Positions 11,721 to 24,000 of a stretch of DNA of 64,000 nucleotides are shown here, in pieces. This DNA comes from Heliopora coerulea (taxonomy: Eukaryota > Cnidaria > Anthozoa > Scleralcyonacea > Helioporidae). The position numbers and the translations under genes are program-made. Position 1 is the stretch's first letter. The number at the start of each line of letters is the position of its first letter. The notes beneath the pieces are model-generated. The model was not told the origin of the DNA, did no database searches, and was given only the letters and a program-made list of their open reading frames with translations. Where the stretch lies: positions 27,744 through 91,743 of the forward strand of contig JASJOG010000606.1 in assembly GCA_030142905.1 (NCBI GenBank), read 5' to 3'.

Positions 11721-13265
11721 CTTCAAATACGTGATGTCGTGTGGTACAATTAATAAATTGTCACTAAATATTCCCGTCAATTTTGTCGAGTCTTCAACAG
11801 ATGCCCAACTCCAAATCTAAACTAAAGAACATAAATAAAATTAAGCAAAATAACCGTGAAAATTGTTTATTTTAGCACAATTAATTCAAGTATTGAATGT
11901 GAACTTATTTAAATTAATAAAAGTATGGATATAAGCCAAACACTGGCCGCTTACGTAAAATTCATTTGTAAGAGTTAATTTTTAGCTTCAAGCCTGAAAT
12001 TTGAACTATGTATTTGCATATGTAATAACATACATGAAAAAAATTTCCTGGATTTTGATTTGCTAAGAGCAGTGTAATTTCAAGGAAACACCGTGCCGAA
12101 TAAAGGTAACACGAACTTGCACTGAATTAATTTTCGCACTGTGTTACTTTTTTTCAAGTACGTTATTAATTGGAGATAGAATGGTTTCTCATGCAATTTG
12201 GAAAAACTCGCACTCATGTTTGTCCTTAGCTCGGCGCTATTAAAATGTTTGCTTCACTAGCTTGTAGCTCACACAACGTTCTTACTCCTAAGCTTTTATT
12301 AAGAATTTGCCATTGCCAAAATGAAACAGACCGAGTGTCGACAATCTACTAAGGCTTTTAGCCCGTATTTAAACAGGGGCCAAAACATCATTTCCTGACA
12401 CTAATCAGTTAACGTTCAACTTACGGGAGATAACACGTATGACGACGGTAAATCGTGCTTTATTACCCACGCTTTAATATCAATATTGCTTTGTGTAAGA
12501 TTTCGTATCGCGTGAAAAACTGGCACCAACAGATATTTCCTGAGGGCAGTGAAAAGTAAAAATATTTGGCATTAAGTAAGGCATTGTCACCAAACACTTT
12601 CCAACGGTTTCCAAAGTAACATGCCTGAATCTGATGAAGTTAAACATGCTCTACCTAAATAAACGCTCCATATTTTTTTTATTTTCGTTGTGTTTTGTCA
12701 GTTTTCTGGCCATATGAAACTCGTCAATGGATGTCTGAATAGATATCACAGCTCAATGAGCCATCACAGCAGGTTTTGTTTATAATAGTTTACCGTGAAG
12801 TTGTTTTTAAGTTAAACAAAAGCTTGAATATATGGAAAGTGGTAAACGAGAAAGCTTCGAATGATATCACGATATATTTTCATTTTGTAATTGAGTTTTT
12901 CTGCAACACTTGGCTTGACGCAGTGTATTCAAATTATGGAATCACTAAATGCACTCTTTATTCGTGTCTTATTATTGGAATCTACCTCCACTCGTGATCT
13001 AATAATAAACGGGAAATTAAATGCAGCATTTAGTTTCGTTTGATCTACGATTTAACTTTTTGCTTCTTGTCTGTGAACTCGTGGATCTAAATCCTGATCC
13101 CTAATTCAGGCCAGTGTTTTAATAATTAATGTACACCAAATTCGCAAATGCCCGGCTGACGATTTATTTTCATTATGAATACTACCACCCCGAGCTACCC
13201 GTCTCTATTATCAAAAACGTTTTAGCGATAACTTGAAGAGTATACGTCGAACATTATTTACAACG
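11721..13265. other. Intergenic, no supported gene
   Basis: Spacer between the METTL27-like gene and the first CapA-like gene. Only short open frames without recognisable features were seen. Confidence 0.45.
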
Positions 13266-13350
13266 CCTTCGTCTTCTACAGTTCGAGGATGATTCGACTG
13301 CGAAACCGTCATGCACTTCCACTCATATATCTTATCCACTCTTCTGATAT
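13266..13350 (+). promoter_or_regulatory. Upstream block shared by both CapA-like genes
   Basis: This block, with words CTTCGTCTTC, GATGATTCGACT and CCACTCATATAT, aligns by eye with 20925-20990, which lies at a similar distance upstream of the second CapA-like gene (CTTCCTCTTC, CATGATTCGACT, CCAACATATAT). Retention of non-coding sequence next to the starts suggests promoter or 5' UTR function, though simple survival from the duplication explains it too. Confidence 0.4.
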
Positions 13351-13469
13351 GGGAAAATTAATGGCGTGACGTGCACTCTCATCAATTCAACGAGTTGTCG
13401 TAATCACGTCTATTAGACGTTACCCACAGAAGTTTTACTGTGCAACTGCTAATCCACTGGGTTACAAAT

Positions 13470-16400
13470 ATGGTTTCAAATACGGAGTGTTGTGCTTACA
13501 CGATTTACTCTTGTTTCTGCTGGATAGCAGTCTCAGGTAAGTGTCGTCGTATGTGCTACCTGAAGCGTACGAAATGGGAGAGATAAAATTTACCCTTTTC
13601 TTTGCACAACTGGAAGAATACACGCGTGAACATTTTTTTCAACCTATGCGCGTTTCAAGGAGTGATTTTAAGTTCCCCGTTGGTTCTTGCTACATTTTCT
13701 TTTAGCAAGGTCTGCGCGAGAGAGCCGAAGAAAGTACTTTCCAGTACGGACCCAGCAAACGGGGAGAATAAAGAATTTATTATTTAACTTTTGGTTGGAT
13801 TGCTTTTCCCATTTTAAGCAGAGTTTCGTTGGCGAATGTTGCTGTTTACCTTAGCTCGTAGTTTGATTGTTTTACTTCTGACTTCAACCAGCTCAAGCAT
13901 TTCTTTATCGTGCATTCATTTATACTGAATTAGCTTAAAACTGAAAGCAGCTCTACAGTTCCAGCACATTTTGTTACACGGAATTTTTCAATGAATTTTC
14001 CTTAAATTTCATTGAAATCAGCTCGAAAATCTTCTCGCCAAAATCAACCTGTCTGGACAAAAAGTGTATTGGACTGGTCCAGTATGGTATGACTTCGAAC
14101 CGTTCAGCAACCAATCAGGGTGCGTAATTTTGCTTGCGAACCAAAAAACAAGCCCAGCCGTATAACAATACTTTAATTTTGTATCTTGGCCATTGATACG
14201 ATAGAAAATAGACTGCGTGCTCTTGCATAATGGTTCACCATGAAGTTGTTCGCGATCAAAATGCTAATTCACGTAGCAGAAATGCAGGTATTAACGCACC
14301 ATTAGCTTCTTTTCCAGGTAAGCCAGCGAAAAGAACTTCAGTAAAAAGTGAGGTGAGTGCGTGTATTATTTCACTCAAAATAGACATACATAAACTGAAG
14401 AAGGTCAATATTTTGCCGCTTCGAAATTTTCCCTGAAAAACTCATTGACAGTTGGTACTCATTAGCACAAAACGTAACCCTTCACGGTTATAGACGTCTC
14501 TCCTTGATGAGTAAAATCGTCTGACGTTAGCTACAGTAAAATAATAAATGTCGGGTACGAAGTGAAAATAGTTAAACCTGCATGTCTACACGAAGCATTA
14601 GGACTTCGTTAAGAAGCCAAACAAGTTCAATTTTGAAACCCTTCGGACAATAGTCACCTTATATTCCTTCAGCAAGGTTGAAGGGTAAGTGAAAATAGCG
14701 GATTCTATACTAGAAATGAGCGATGGAACTGAAGACCTACCCCGAACTTGAAGCCCACTCCAGTCTGCGAGATTTCGACATATCGAAAAACCTCTCTTTT
14801 TCTTTGGTTTTCCCAGGGAGCTACTCTGGTCTTTGTCGGGGATATCAGCTTCGATGGTCCAATACGACATTATGTCCAAAGAGGATTGTCTACGTACAAT
14901 TCTTCCTTCGACGTCGTAGCGAAGTATATCTGGGAAGCAGACTATGCCATTGGCAACTTGGAGTCCCCGTATGGTACTAATGATATGAGAAAAGACCCGG
15001 TAAATGTATCAGGAAAAGCAGTTTTCCTTCTTGCGCAACCTGAAAGCGTAGAAGCATTAAGGTCAGAAATACTACAGACGCACCTGTACCTAAAAAAATT
15101 ACTTTCATTTTATATTTTTTATAAATTCAGTTATTAGACGAACATTCGTCAAGCTCATATCCTCGAAATGTTTCTGAAACCCAGATGGGATCGAACCCAT
15201 AAGCTCAAGGTTAGCAGGATTCTATCCCGTCAGGGTTTAAAAAACATTTTCTATGAATTTAACTTTTAAAAACGATCACATATAGTCTATCATAACTAGG
15301 AGCTCATACATCTATGCATATGACATTAAAACACGACATTCATCGCAAAAATGTGCTTTCCAACGTTCTGAGCATGATCAACGCCATTGTCTGAGCGTTT
15401 GAAGCCAGCTGTTCATGCTTTCGTTCTTACGTAAATTGAGACCCAGCCATTTTTTCAACGAAAGTAAGTGTTCTGGCTAACTGTTTCAATTAAAATAATT
15501 TTTTTCCGTCACTAGCTAAGCAAACTTTCTTCTACCTTGTGGTCCAATTAGAGAAAAGCATTTCAAAATTTTGCAAAGGTATTTCAAACAAATTGACTCA
15601 ACATGACCAATCACAAGCACGGACGTTTTACAACTGTTCATTAATCATATAACAGAAGAATATAGTGAAACAATTTTCAGGTTAATATCAGGTTTCTAGG
15701 AATCGACGCGCTTACTCTTGCAAACAATCACTTGAACGATTTTGGTGAGGATCCCGTGGAACTTACTATAGAAACACTTCAATCAAGTGGAATTGATAGT
15801 TTTGGAGTTAACAAAGGAAAACCTGACGCACCTCAAGTAAGGAAATTATTTTAGGCTTTAAACGAGTATTATCGGCTGGGTATATCATTCTGGAAATGCT
15901 TCGCGTCAGCATAGGCAAGCAGACAGACAGATTGATTGATAGATAGACAGACAAACAGACAGAAAAATAGAACATACAGAATAGACATACATAAAGACAG
16001 ATAGGCAGACGGACTGACAGACAAAACAGACAAATATAATTAACTAAAGAAATGGGTAATCCGACACATAAGCCACATAACCTACTTCCTAAGAAGGCGA
16101 GTCAAGTAAGGGAGCGGGAAACGAGAACGGCCTGAAGTACTACAATTTTAAATGTAAATCGGAACGTCTTAAAAACAGTCCAATAGTATATGACCGTGAT
16201 AAGTATAATTTAAGCTTGGATTAGTAAATAAGTAAAGTTTAGATTTAAGTTTTATAAGATCATACTTTTAATATTTTCTTAGTCATTTTATTCGCATTAG
16301 TAGCAATGTATATTTCAACATGCCATCACCTGTAATGTCATAACCATATTCTCAATGTATGTAACACGTTGTAAGTTAGCTCATTTAGTTATCGAATGAT

Positions 16401-19338
16401 GATAACAATAACAATAACGACAACGATAACGATAAGTCGAAGGACAAATGTTCACCAAACACGTTGACAAGGACAAAAAACCGGACACATCTACAGAAAC
16501 AGACATGTTTCTTATCAACACTGTTTCAGGTTCCACTCATCAAAAATATTAAAGGTATAAAGATTGGTTTCCTTGGCTACTGCAATGTTACCCATGATCC
16601 TGGCTTCAGTAACGACTTCTCAGTCCGAAGACAATTTAAAGTCGGAATGGCCATTTATGAAGAAGAACTCGTTAAAAGAGATGTCAAAAAACTAGAGGTA
16701 TCAACCCCTAAACTTAATTCAGAGATAAACTTAGGCTCCAAATGTGTACCGGGTTATAACCCTTACCTAACCTCATTGATTTCTTTCTTCTTCTGGATCA
16801 TCGAAAACCAACTGACAGTGAACAGCTAGCTTAACCAATCAGAAACGATAACTTCACAATCAACCAACGCATCTACAGAAACAGACAGGTTTCTTATGAA
16901 AACTGCTTCAGGTTCCACTCATCAAAAATATTAAAGGTATAAAGATTGGTTTCCTTGGTTACTGTGATTTTACGCATGATCCTGGCTTCAGGTCGAAGTC
17001 ATTACAGTTATACACACCTTGATATTATTATATCCATGGCTTGACCGTGTCCATCGTATGCTCATATCCAACATATGACCATATGCATCGCATGACCAGC
17101 AGGGCCATATCCATCCCGTGACCGGATCTCTCGCGTGACTACATCTCACGCATGATCGTATCCCTCGCGTGATCATACCATCACGTGACCACAGTCACCA
17201 TCAATTCGATCCATACGCGTGTAGGTGCGGACATACCCCACAATATCGAACATTTTTTGTAAATTAAAAGCAGATGCACATCGTCCCCTAAGGTTTTACC
17301 AACGTGTTTCATTTCAGGAAAACAAAGTTGACGTAATGGTGGTGTACATTCACTGGGGACTGGAATTTAGGCTTTCACCAGACGAGAACCAGAAGAAGAT
17401 GGGCGAATTTCTTAAATCACTTGGAATTCATCTCATTATAGGAGCTCATCCGCATGTGATACAAGGTCATGTCTACCACAGAAAATCCTTTTTGTCCTAC
17501 AGCATTGGAAACTTTTTGTTTGGGCAACACGGAACTCGTTTTTCAGTAAGAATTTTAATGTCTTATTTCAGCAACACAATGATCCCTACAACTGAACGTC
17601 TGAGATGAAAGCTTTCAGTTATCGGTAACAAGAAAACCAGAAAAGAACTCACGTTACCAGTTCGTGGGTTGTCTATTCATACAATGACATACGCCGATGA
17701 AGGTGCCCAGTTTCGGCATGAAAAATTCAGGGCTGCTATATATGTGGCCTGCATCGCAGCCCGACTTTCACTCAGAAGAAAGTAGGACTGCGTAATGACG
17801 AACAAATCCGTGTTCTGGGTCTTGCATGGTTGCACGATTTTATATAATAGATTCTGATTGCCTTACGGTTTCTTACATCCCAACGAGACCCGTGATTGGC
17901 TCGCTTACTTACGTCAGTCCTCCCCTTATTTGGTTTGAATGTTTTCATTTTACACGTGAGTTTGAGAATGCAATCTTTGCATCAAGAAAATTCACAAACC
18001 TAACAAAAGATTCCTTGTGGAAGGCAAAGGGTAATTCAACGTTTTGTCAGACACAGACCTTGCCGTTTGACGTAACTAGAAGCAGCAAATTTATTTGCAT
18101 AAAGCAATCAGAATCTATTGGATAAAATCGTGAAACAATGCAAGCCCAGCCCACGGATTTGTTCGTTATTACACAGACCCACTTTCTTCTGCGTGAGAGT
18201 CGGCTGCGACGCAGGCTAGTATGTAAGTGGGCAACAACTTATGGCGCGTTTTTTTCTAAATTTACAAGCATTTGAACATGCCGTAGCGTAACTTTCGTTC
18301 TCCCGGTTAACTGTACCTACACAAATTATAAAATATAATTAAAAGCCAAAACATCTTCAGGAGGGAACGAACAAACACGGAGGCAAATTAACGTTACATA
18401 TTAGCAATGTCTGACTGGAATTTGGAAACTGCAGCATATTGTACAGTTTTATTCCGACTCCTTTTAGAAATTTCAGTCACCTCCTGGTAGGCTCGCAGAG
18501 AAAAACATAACTGAAGATATTTTTAAAGAGTACGAAAGGGAAGCTATCAGATCTGTGTCGCCAACAAAGGACTCCATCATCTTAAAAGTACGGGTTACGA
18601 AGTAAGTTCTTCGAACGCAATAGTTTTACTGGGCTGCAGCTTGGTTAGAATCACTTATAATAATGCGTATGCCCAAAGCTATTTATTTGGACAAGTTCAG
18701 ACTGGTGGAAAGTTTCTAAGTAGATAGCTTTAGAGAACGAGCATTGCAAATCAACGTTAATTCTACCATTTCACCATTGAACAAGGGCCCAAAAACATGA
18801 TACGATTGTAGAATGAGATTGTTAGTTCTGATGTATCATATATTAACTCACAAGATTCTACCGCACGTATTCTTACTTTAGAGGGCGAACCGAAAGTAGG
18901 GATTGTACCTTTGAGAGAATATTATACATGCCCCAAGATGACCACCATATACCACAATCGTGTAAATGGACCTCCATAGATACTTGACATGACAAGACTT
19001 GCAGACCGACAGACATATACTGCTGTAAAATACCTGGGGAGAGGAAGTGATCCATTTCCTGACTCAAAACCTGGATTTGGGTTCTATCAAACGAACACAC
19101 CAAATCCTCTTGGACCTTTTTGTGCGATATCAACTAAACCTGTTCCTTCTTGTACCCCAACAGGGATGGTTCAATTTCGGCTTCATATTTACCCTGCGAG
19201 ATCCAGTTTAATGTGAGGAACAAGAGCCTACAACCAGTGCCATCTTTTGGTCCTGAAACTGAGTGGATTGATGTCTGTGGAAAATATGACAACCTCTGTC
19301 TTGAAAATGACAAGCCGAACAAGCGAACTAAAAACTAA
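13470..19338 (+). CDS. CapA/PgsAA-like protein, copy 1 (PGA_cap fold)
   Basis: Eight exons assemble in phase to 398 residues: 13470-13536, 14318-14352, 14817-15061, 15692-15836, 16530-16697, 17318-17545, 18468-18601, 19164-19338. CapA/PgsAA is the calcineurin-like phosphoesterase-fold subunit of bacterial poly-gamma-glutamate synthases; cnidarian members have been linked to nematocyst polyglutamate. Visible motifs, in family order: GDISFDG (D43), GNLESP (N81, E83), LANNHLNDFG (N128, H129), VVYIHWG (H232) and GAHPHVIQGH (H264, H266), followed by SIGNFLFG. These are the presumed metal-site residues and all are present. An N-terminal segment of about 22 residues may be a signal peptide, but it is Cys-rich and only weakly hydrophobic. 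The C-terminal exon has three Cys. AATAAA lies at 19610-19615. The start codon differs from copy 2 (see findings). Fold assignment is strong; enzymatic activity and nematocyst role are inferred. Confidence 0.88.
15165..15240 (-). repeat. tRNA-derived SINE remnant in CapA-like copy 1 intron 3
   Basis: On the minus strand the block contains an ATGGGTTCGATCCCAT T-arm with a perfect B-box, preceded by an anticodon-arm-like GGATAGAATCCTGCTAACC. It is truncated at the 5' end relative to a tRNA. Best read as a SINE fragment. Confidence 0.5.
15912..16040. repeat. GACA/GATA tetranucleotide repeat
   Basis: Imperfect AGAC, ACAG and ATAG tetramers in intron 4 of CapA-like copy 1. Simple repeat. Confidence 0.75.
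16869..16991 (+). pseudogene. Partial tandem duplicate of exon 5, CapA-like copy 1
   Basis: About 123 bp repeats the 3' end of intron 4 and the first 80 bp of exon 5, some 380 bp downstream of the original. The acceptor (TGCTTCAG) is intact and the reading frame VPLIKNIKGIKIGFLG is kept, but the copy stops after GFLGYCDFTHDPGF, where a CAG|GTCGAA donor-like site occurs. Splicing there would leave phase 2, which does not fit exon 6 (phase 0). It is therefore most likely a dead exon fragment. Confidence 0.8.
17010..17215. repeat. Degenerate CATATCCATCGCATGACC minisatellite, copy 1 intron 5
   Basis: Roughly ten diverged units built on CATATCCATCGCATGACC, with frequent CGCGTGA or CACGTGA cores. 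A matching degenerate array lies in the equivalent intron of copy 2 (24945-25085), so the repeat probably predates the gene duplication. Confidence 0.6.
17747..18216. mobile_element. MULE-like MITE with about 95-bp inverted repeats
   Basis: The left end GCCTGCATCGCAGCC and the right end GGCTGCGACGCAGGC are inverted copies, and the complementarity continues inwards for about 95 bp on each side (for example GAACAAATCCGTG against CACGGATTTGTTC). It lies in intron 6 of CapA-like copy 1. Long inverted ends suggest the Mutator-like superfamily, but a clean 8-9 bp target duplication is not visible, so the superfamily is uncertain. The internal open frame on the plus strand is not supported as coding. 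Confidence 0.6.
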
Positions 19339-20156
19339 AAACAATTGAAGGAAATCTACAGGATAAGTTGTTCTTATCCTGCCAGTAGACTTACAGCTTC
19401 CGGACTCAGTAGACTTACCGTAGACTTAAAGCTTTGGTCACTTTGAATCTCCGGTCCAACGATCAAAAATTGTGGGATAACATTTGCAATAATATAGAAT
19501 GCTGTGGGTTATCTAAAGTCACAACCTTCACATGCGACTTATACGACTCTTCGCCAGAGTTAAAAGTCCAAATCATAAGCCCTCGCTGATATTAAGACCC
19601 TTCAATTTAAATAAATAATAACTTAAATAATAGTAATCATCACTGCCAATAGGCTATTTCTTGTGAAGATATTTAATTTCTGATCTAATAACCTGAATGT
19701 TTCATACGCATTGCAACGAGAGAGGGCGAAATGCAATTAAGACAGAAAAGAAAAGTGGTTATAGATAATATGTGGGAGATGTGTTTCCAGTGATAAAAAT
19801 TTAGCAGTTTGCTCTCTTTCGAGAGACCTGGAACACTTAACCGGCTAATACTCGCTGTATTCAGGTCGTTTTCTAGCTTCAAACTGCATGTAAAACGTCA
19901 TTTTAATTCTTGCTGTAAATCTTTTCAATTTGCACTTTTTGCATATATATATAATATTTAGTATTTTCTGAAATTTGTTTTGTTTCATAATCCTTGATTA
20001 TTTATAACATATATAGATGTTATTGTAAATCTTTGTTAACAGAGCTCCATTTAAACCAGCACTGCTGAACTGGATTCTCTGTATAAACAAGTGTATAAAT
20101 AAAAAATAAATAAAAAAGTGAAGCAGATATTAAATGCCCGTTTTACAAAACCCCCA
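19339..20156. other. Spacer between the two CapA-like genes, first part
   Basis: Probable 3' UTR of copy 1 to about 19630 (AATAAA at 19610-19615), then AT-rich spacer with further A-rich tracts near 20095-20117. No coding sequence recognised. Confidence 0.5.
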
Positions 20157-20425
20157 GGGGCCGTTTGTTCAAAGCATGATTGTCGCTAATCTAGGACTAC
20201 CAGTGGTTTTAATTCATTTTTAATCAATTAATTTAATTAATCAGTGGTTTTAGTTTCGTTTATTTTGGCTTAAAAAATCTAGTTCAGATTTCACAGCTTA
20301 AAAGCTTGTTGTATCGACGCAAAATCTGTCAAAGAAAATTCCAATTCAGCAGCATGATCGGAAAGTTGTCCGCAAAATTTCGCTAACCCTGGATTAAGCT
20401 AATCGCCTTTTGAACAGCCGGGCCC
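20157..20425. mobile_element. MITE-like element with about 45-bp inverted ends
   Basis: The left end GGGGCCGTTTGTTCAAAGC and the right end (complement GGGCCCGGCTGTTCAAAAGG) are imperfect inverted repeats, continuing into GATTGTCGCTAATC against GATTAGCTTAATCC. The 269-bp interior has no coding capacity. The target duplication could not be resolved, so the superfamily is not assigned. Confidence 0.55.
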
Positions 20426-20924
20426 AGATTTCTATACTACGTTGTTTTTTTTTAATTTAAAAAGCAAAGAAGCTGTTATCTTACGTTTTTTCTTTCTCTT
20501 CTTTTATTATAAATAACAAAGAAGCTGTTAACTTACCTTTCCGCACTCCGTTCTTGAACAATTCACCAGCAATTTGGCTTACGAACCTGGAACGTACAAA
20601 ACCAAACAAAAAAGAGTAAATGTACGCATACGAAATGCAAATTTTCATTCATGTACAATCAATTTCAAGGAGATCATTTTCAGTTTCATGCGTAAGATTT
20701 TCAACTTTCCTTTCACAGGTGAATAGCTAAAGCTCGACTTTCGACAGATTACCTATACTTCTTGACAATTTGTAGCAGGTTTCCTATTATATTGATGAAT
20801 AAGAATGCTCAGGCCTGTCGGTTCACCTTCATCATGAATGCTGCCACTTGAGATACCCGCCATTTTCACATCGCAATTCTTTATCAATGATGTGGCAGAT
20901 TTCACGTTGAACTTTACCTGTACA

Positions 20925-20990
20925 GCTACTTCCTCTTCGACAACTTGACCATGATTCGACTTCGAAATCGTTGTCCACTCCAACATATAT
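20925..20990 (+). promoter_or_regulatory. Upstream block shared by both CapA-like genes, copy 2
   Basis: Counterpart of 13266-13350, ending about 60 bp before the ATG at 21053. Retained similarity in this position suggests promoter or 5' UTR sequence; no specific factor site is claimed. Confidence 0.4.
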
Positions 20991-21052
20991 TTTCCCAGCG
21001 ATTTTCCGTTGCGGGAAAGTTCATCGCTGGTTTAGCAGTTTGAGTTTCAAAC

Positions 21053-24000
21053 ATGAAGTGTTATACTTCTATCGTCTTTTGCCTTCTCTGCTGGATATCA
21101 ACGTCAGGTAGGTGTCGAAAAACAGGCCTTCGTGGGCGAAGGAAGGTACGGAATATATGTAAGTAGAAAATATGGATGCTTCTGGTGTTATGCAATGGAA
21201 AACATTATAGATTTCCCACCTTAATGTAAACTGCGTGTTTAAATAACGTTCACAAGGAAGTTTGTGAAATCTGCTTCGTATTTTTTCCAAATGGAAAACG
21301 TTATACAATTAACCGCTACAATCATTTAGCTTAAATGTTTTCATTTAACCGTATAAACGAGCCCAACAATATTATAACATTTTACATTTAATATCTGACA
21401 ATAAATTTAAATATTTTTAGTACCTTTGACCTCTTCGCTTTGTTAGCTTTAATGTGTTGTCAGCTCACGTTACAAGGGTTTGATTTGAAAACATCCAGAA
21501 TGTTATCTAAAATTAGAAATTTATTTCACGACTTGAGAACATTAAAAGCCGCCAGTGGACTAGTGCACTTCTTCTGAACAAGCTCTCAGCAACGGCCTTC
21601 GTCCCTCAGTTGGCAGTGCTGAATTAGATTCGTAGGGTCGCGCGCTTGATTCGGCCAATCAAGAGACTCGGGAATTCTTGGGTCTTAAAATGTTAATATT
21701 CCGAAGCTCAAAAATTTACTCCATTTGGGCCTTTTATACGGTTAACAGGTTTCTTTAACTCTGTTTTCATAGAAAAGCAATATTGTCATTTTTTTTCTAA
21801 CAGGTAAGCAGGCCAAAAAACCTTCAACAAAAAATGAGGTGAGTGCGACTATCATTTGATTCAAAATATAAAAATATTCCAACGTGGAAAGACATTTTGC
21901 GTCAACAAAACTGCCACCAAAGATCGTGGATAATAGTATCAATACGCCCAAAATTTAATCATGATAAAACGAAACATCTGGACTTCATCGAAGAGCGAAC
22001 AAATGTATTGGATACTTTTCAACTCAGACTGCTTCAGTAGTCGTGAAGAAACCGTTTTCTTGTACCTCTTTTAGGAAATTTTACATTACATAGTATCCAT
22101 ACTAAGTACGAACACAGTAATTATAGAATTACATAGACGTTAAACATGCTGCCCAGAGCTATTTAACGATCCTCAAGATTCGGTCAGAACACAAAGAGTA
22201 CCTTTACCTTCCTGATTCCAGGCAGTCACATTGGTGTTCGTTGGGGATATCAACTTCGATGGTCCTGTACGACATTACGTTGAAAAAGGATTGTCGATGT
22301 ACAATACTTCATTTGAATTAGTAGCTAAGTATATCAGAGAAGCAGACTATGCCATTGGTAATTTGGAATCGCCATATGGTACTACTGAGATGAGAAATCA
22401 CCCGGTACATGTACCAGTGAAATCTGCCTTCCTTCTGGCACACCCGGAAAGCGTAGAAGCTCTAAGGTGAGCAATGCCGTGGATAGGATGGCCTTACACT
22501 TGTTTTTAATTGGACGTAAGAAATCAGAAACTCCATATTTCAATTACCAATCTATACAGGTAACAACCAAGATGACATGGTTCCTTCGACTACTTACTAA
22601 TGAATACAGGATTGTTACGTTAATGGATTATTAACTGGAAACATTTTACAAACAATAATGAAATGGTTACCTTAAGCAAAATCTCAACGATTGTATTTTT
22701 GATAGCACTACATAATCAGACTGTCCAACCGTCCCGATTTCACGCAATTTGTCCCGTGTCCCGTCCGACTACAGGTCGGGACAACAATAGTCCCGCTTTG
22801 GCGCCCCACAAATTTCTAAATCAATGTGTCAATTGCACTCTGATATAAGGAAATATTTTGAAACTTTAGTCAGCAACACAAATATTTTATAATGCTCCCC
22901 ATGAAATTATCCACTTTGTCGAGTCCACAATGAATTCCCTTTGTGGAAAAAGTGATCTTGCATGACGTATTGCGACAAATGATAACGCTGGTCATAAATA
23001 CCAGATGCACGTGATATAATAATAGTAACACTTTAAAAGGTTCACTTCTGAAGTCTCCCATGGGCCATGGCGACACCCCAAAAGAAGAGGAAGCGTTATT
23101 GTTCCTTTAATTCCAGCTGGAAGAAGCAAGATTTCATTGTCAAAATTAAAGGATTGATTTTGGATTTTCGTCGTTGATGCCCTAACGTGACACTGTCAGT
23201 GACTTGTGGATATAAGCACCAGCAATATATACCGGGATTTTTACATTTTTAGTGCAAAATCTTAATGTCCAGTTCATTCTGTTACAATTTATATAATAAA
23301 TGTTAAATGGCTTTTTGTCTGAACTTCTAGTTTTGTTTACCACAACTTCTCGTCTTGTCTCCCGGTCAGTAGACGTCCGTTACTGTCCTTTTTTCTCCTG
23401 CTCAAACGTGCTTAAAATTGCCGTCAAAACTGCCCTCAAAATGCGGGAATTTCCATTTCAGAGACCCAAGAATTTAAAAATTTTCTGGGGGAGCCTGCCC
23501 CCGGACCCCCCTACATTACTAGGGCTTCGCCCTCGCCCCTGATCATTACGCGGTCAGAGATCAATGTATCACCAGGCACACCTCAAAGGTTGGACTGTCT
23601 GCAAAATGGACATTTCAACCGATCAGTTATTGGTTGTTTCAACCACTTATTTAACCCATGTGGTTTTTGTTGGAACAGCCATTTAAAACTGCATCAATTT
23701 TTTCTTTTCTCTGTCGGTTGTTTTAACCAGTCAGTTTTAACAGAGAGGTTTTCTGGTTTTTTGGGGGTGTTTTTTTTTGCGTAATGTCGCTAACGAGAAC
23801 AAATTCAACAGCATAATTGTATGTATAAAGTGACTCGAATAATCCTTGCTAGGTACCTGGGCTCTCGAATAGTAAGGAAGACGTTCAGAAAATTGAATTA
23901 TTATGGACGTTCAAAACGATATTTAAAAAATGACCTCGCAGGAACATACAAAAATGTCAGTTACAGAAGATCATTTCAACTTTTCGCATGGCTATTTCAA

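Noticed and set aside
17826..18125. 99-codon plus-strand frame inside a CapA-like intron
   Set aside because: It lies wholly within an inverted-repeat element and shows no transposase or other motif.
23300..23542. 80-codon plus-strand frame in CapA-like copy 2 intron 3
   Set aside because: Falls inside a decayed repeat and ends in a Pro-rich translation of the GGGGGAGCCTGCCCCCGG block common to non-coding repeats.
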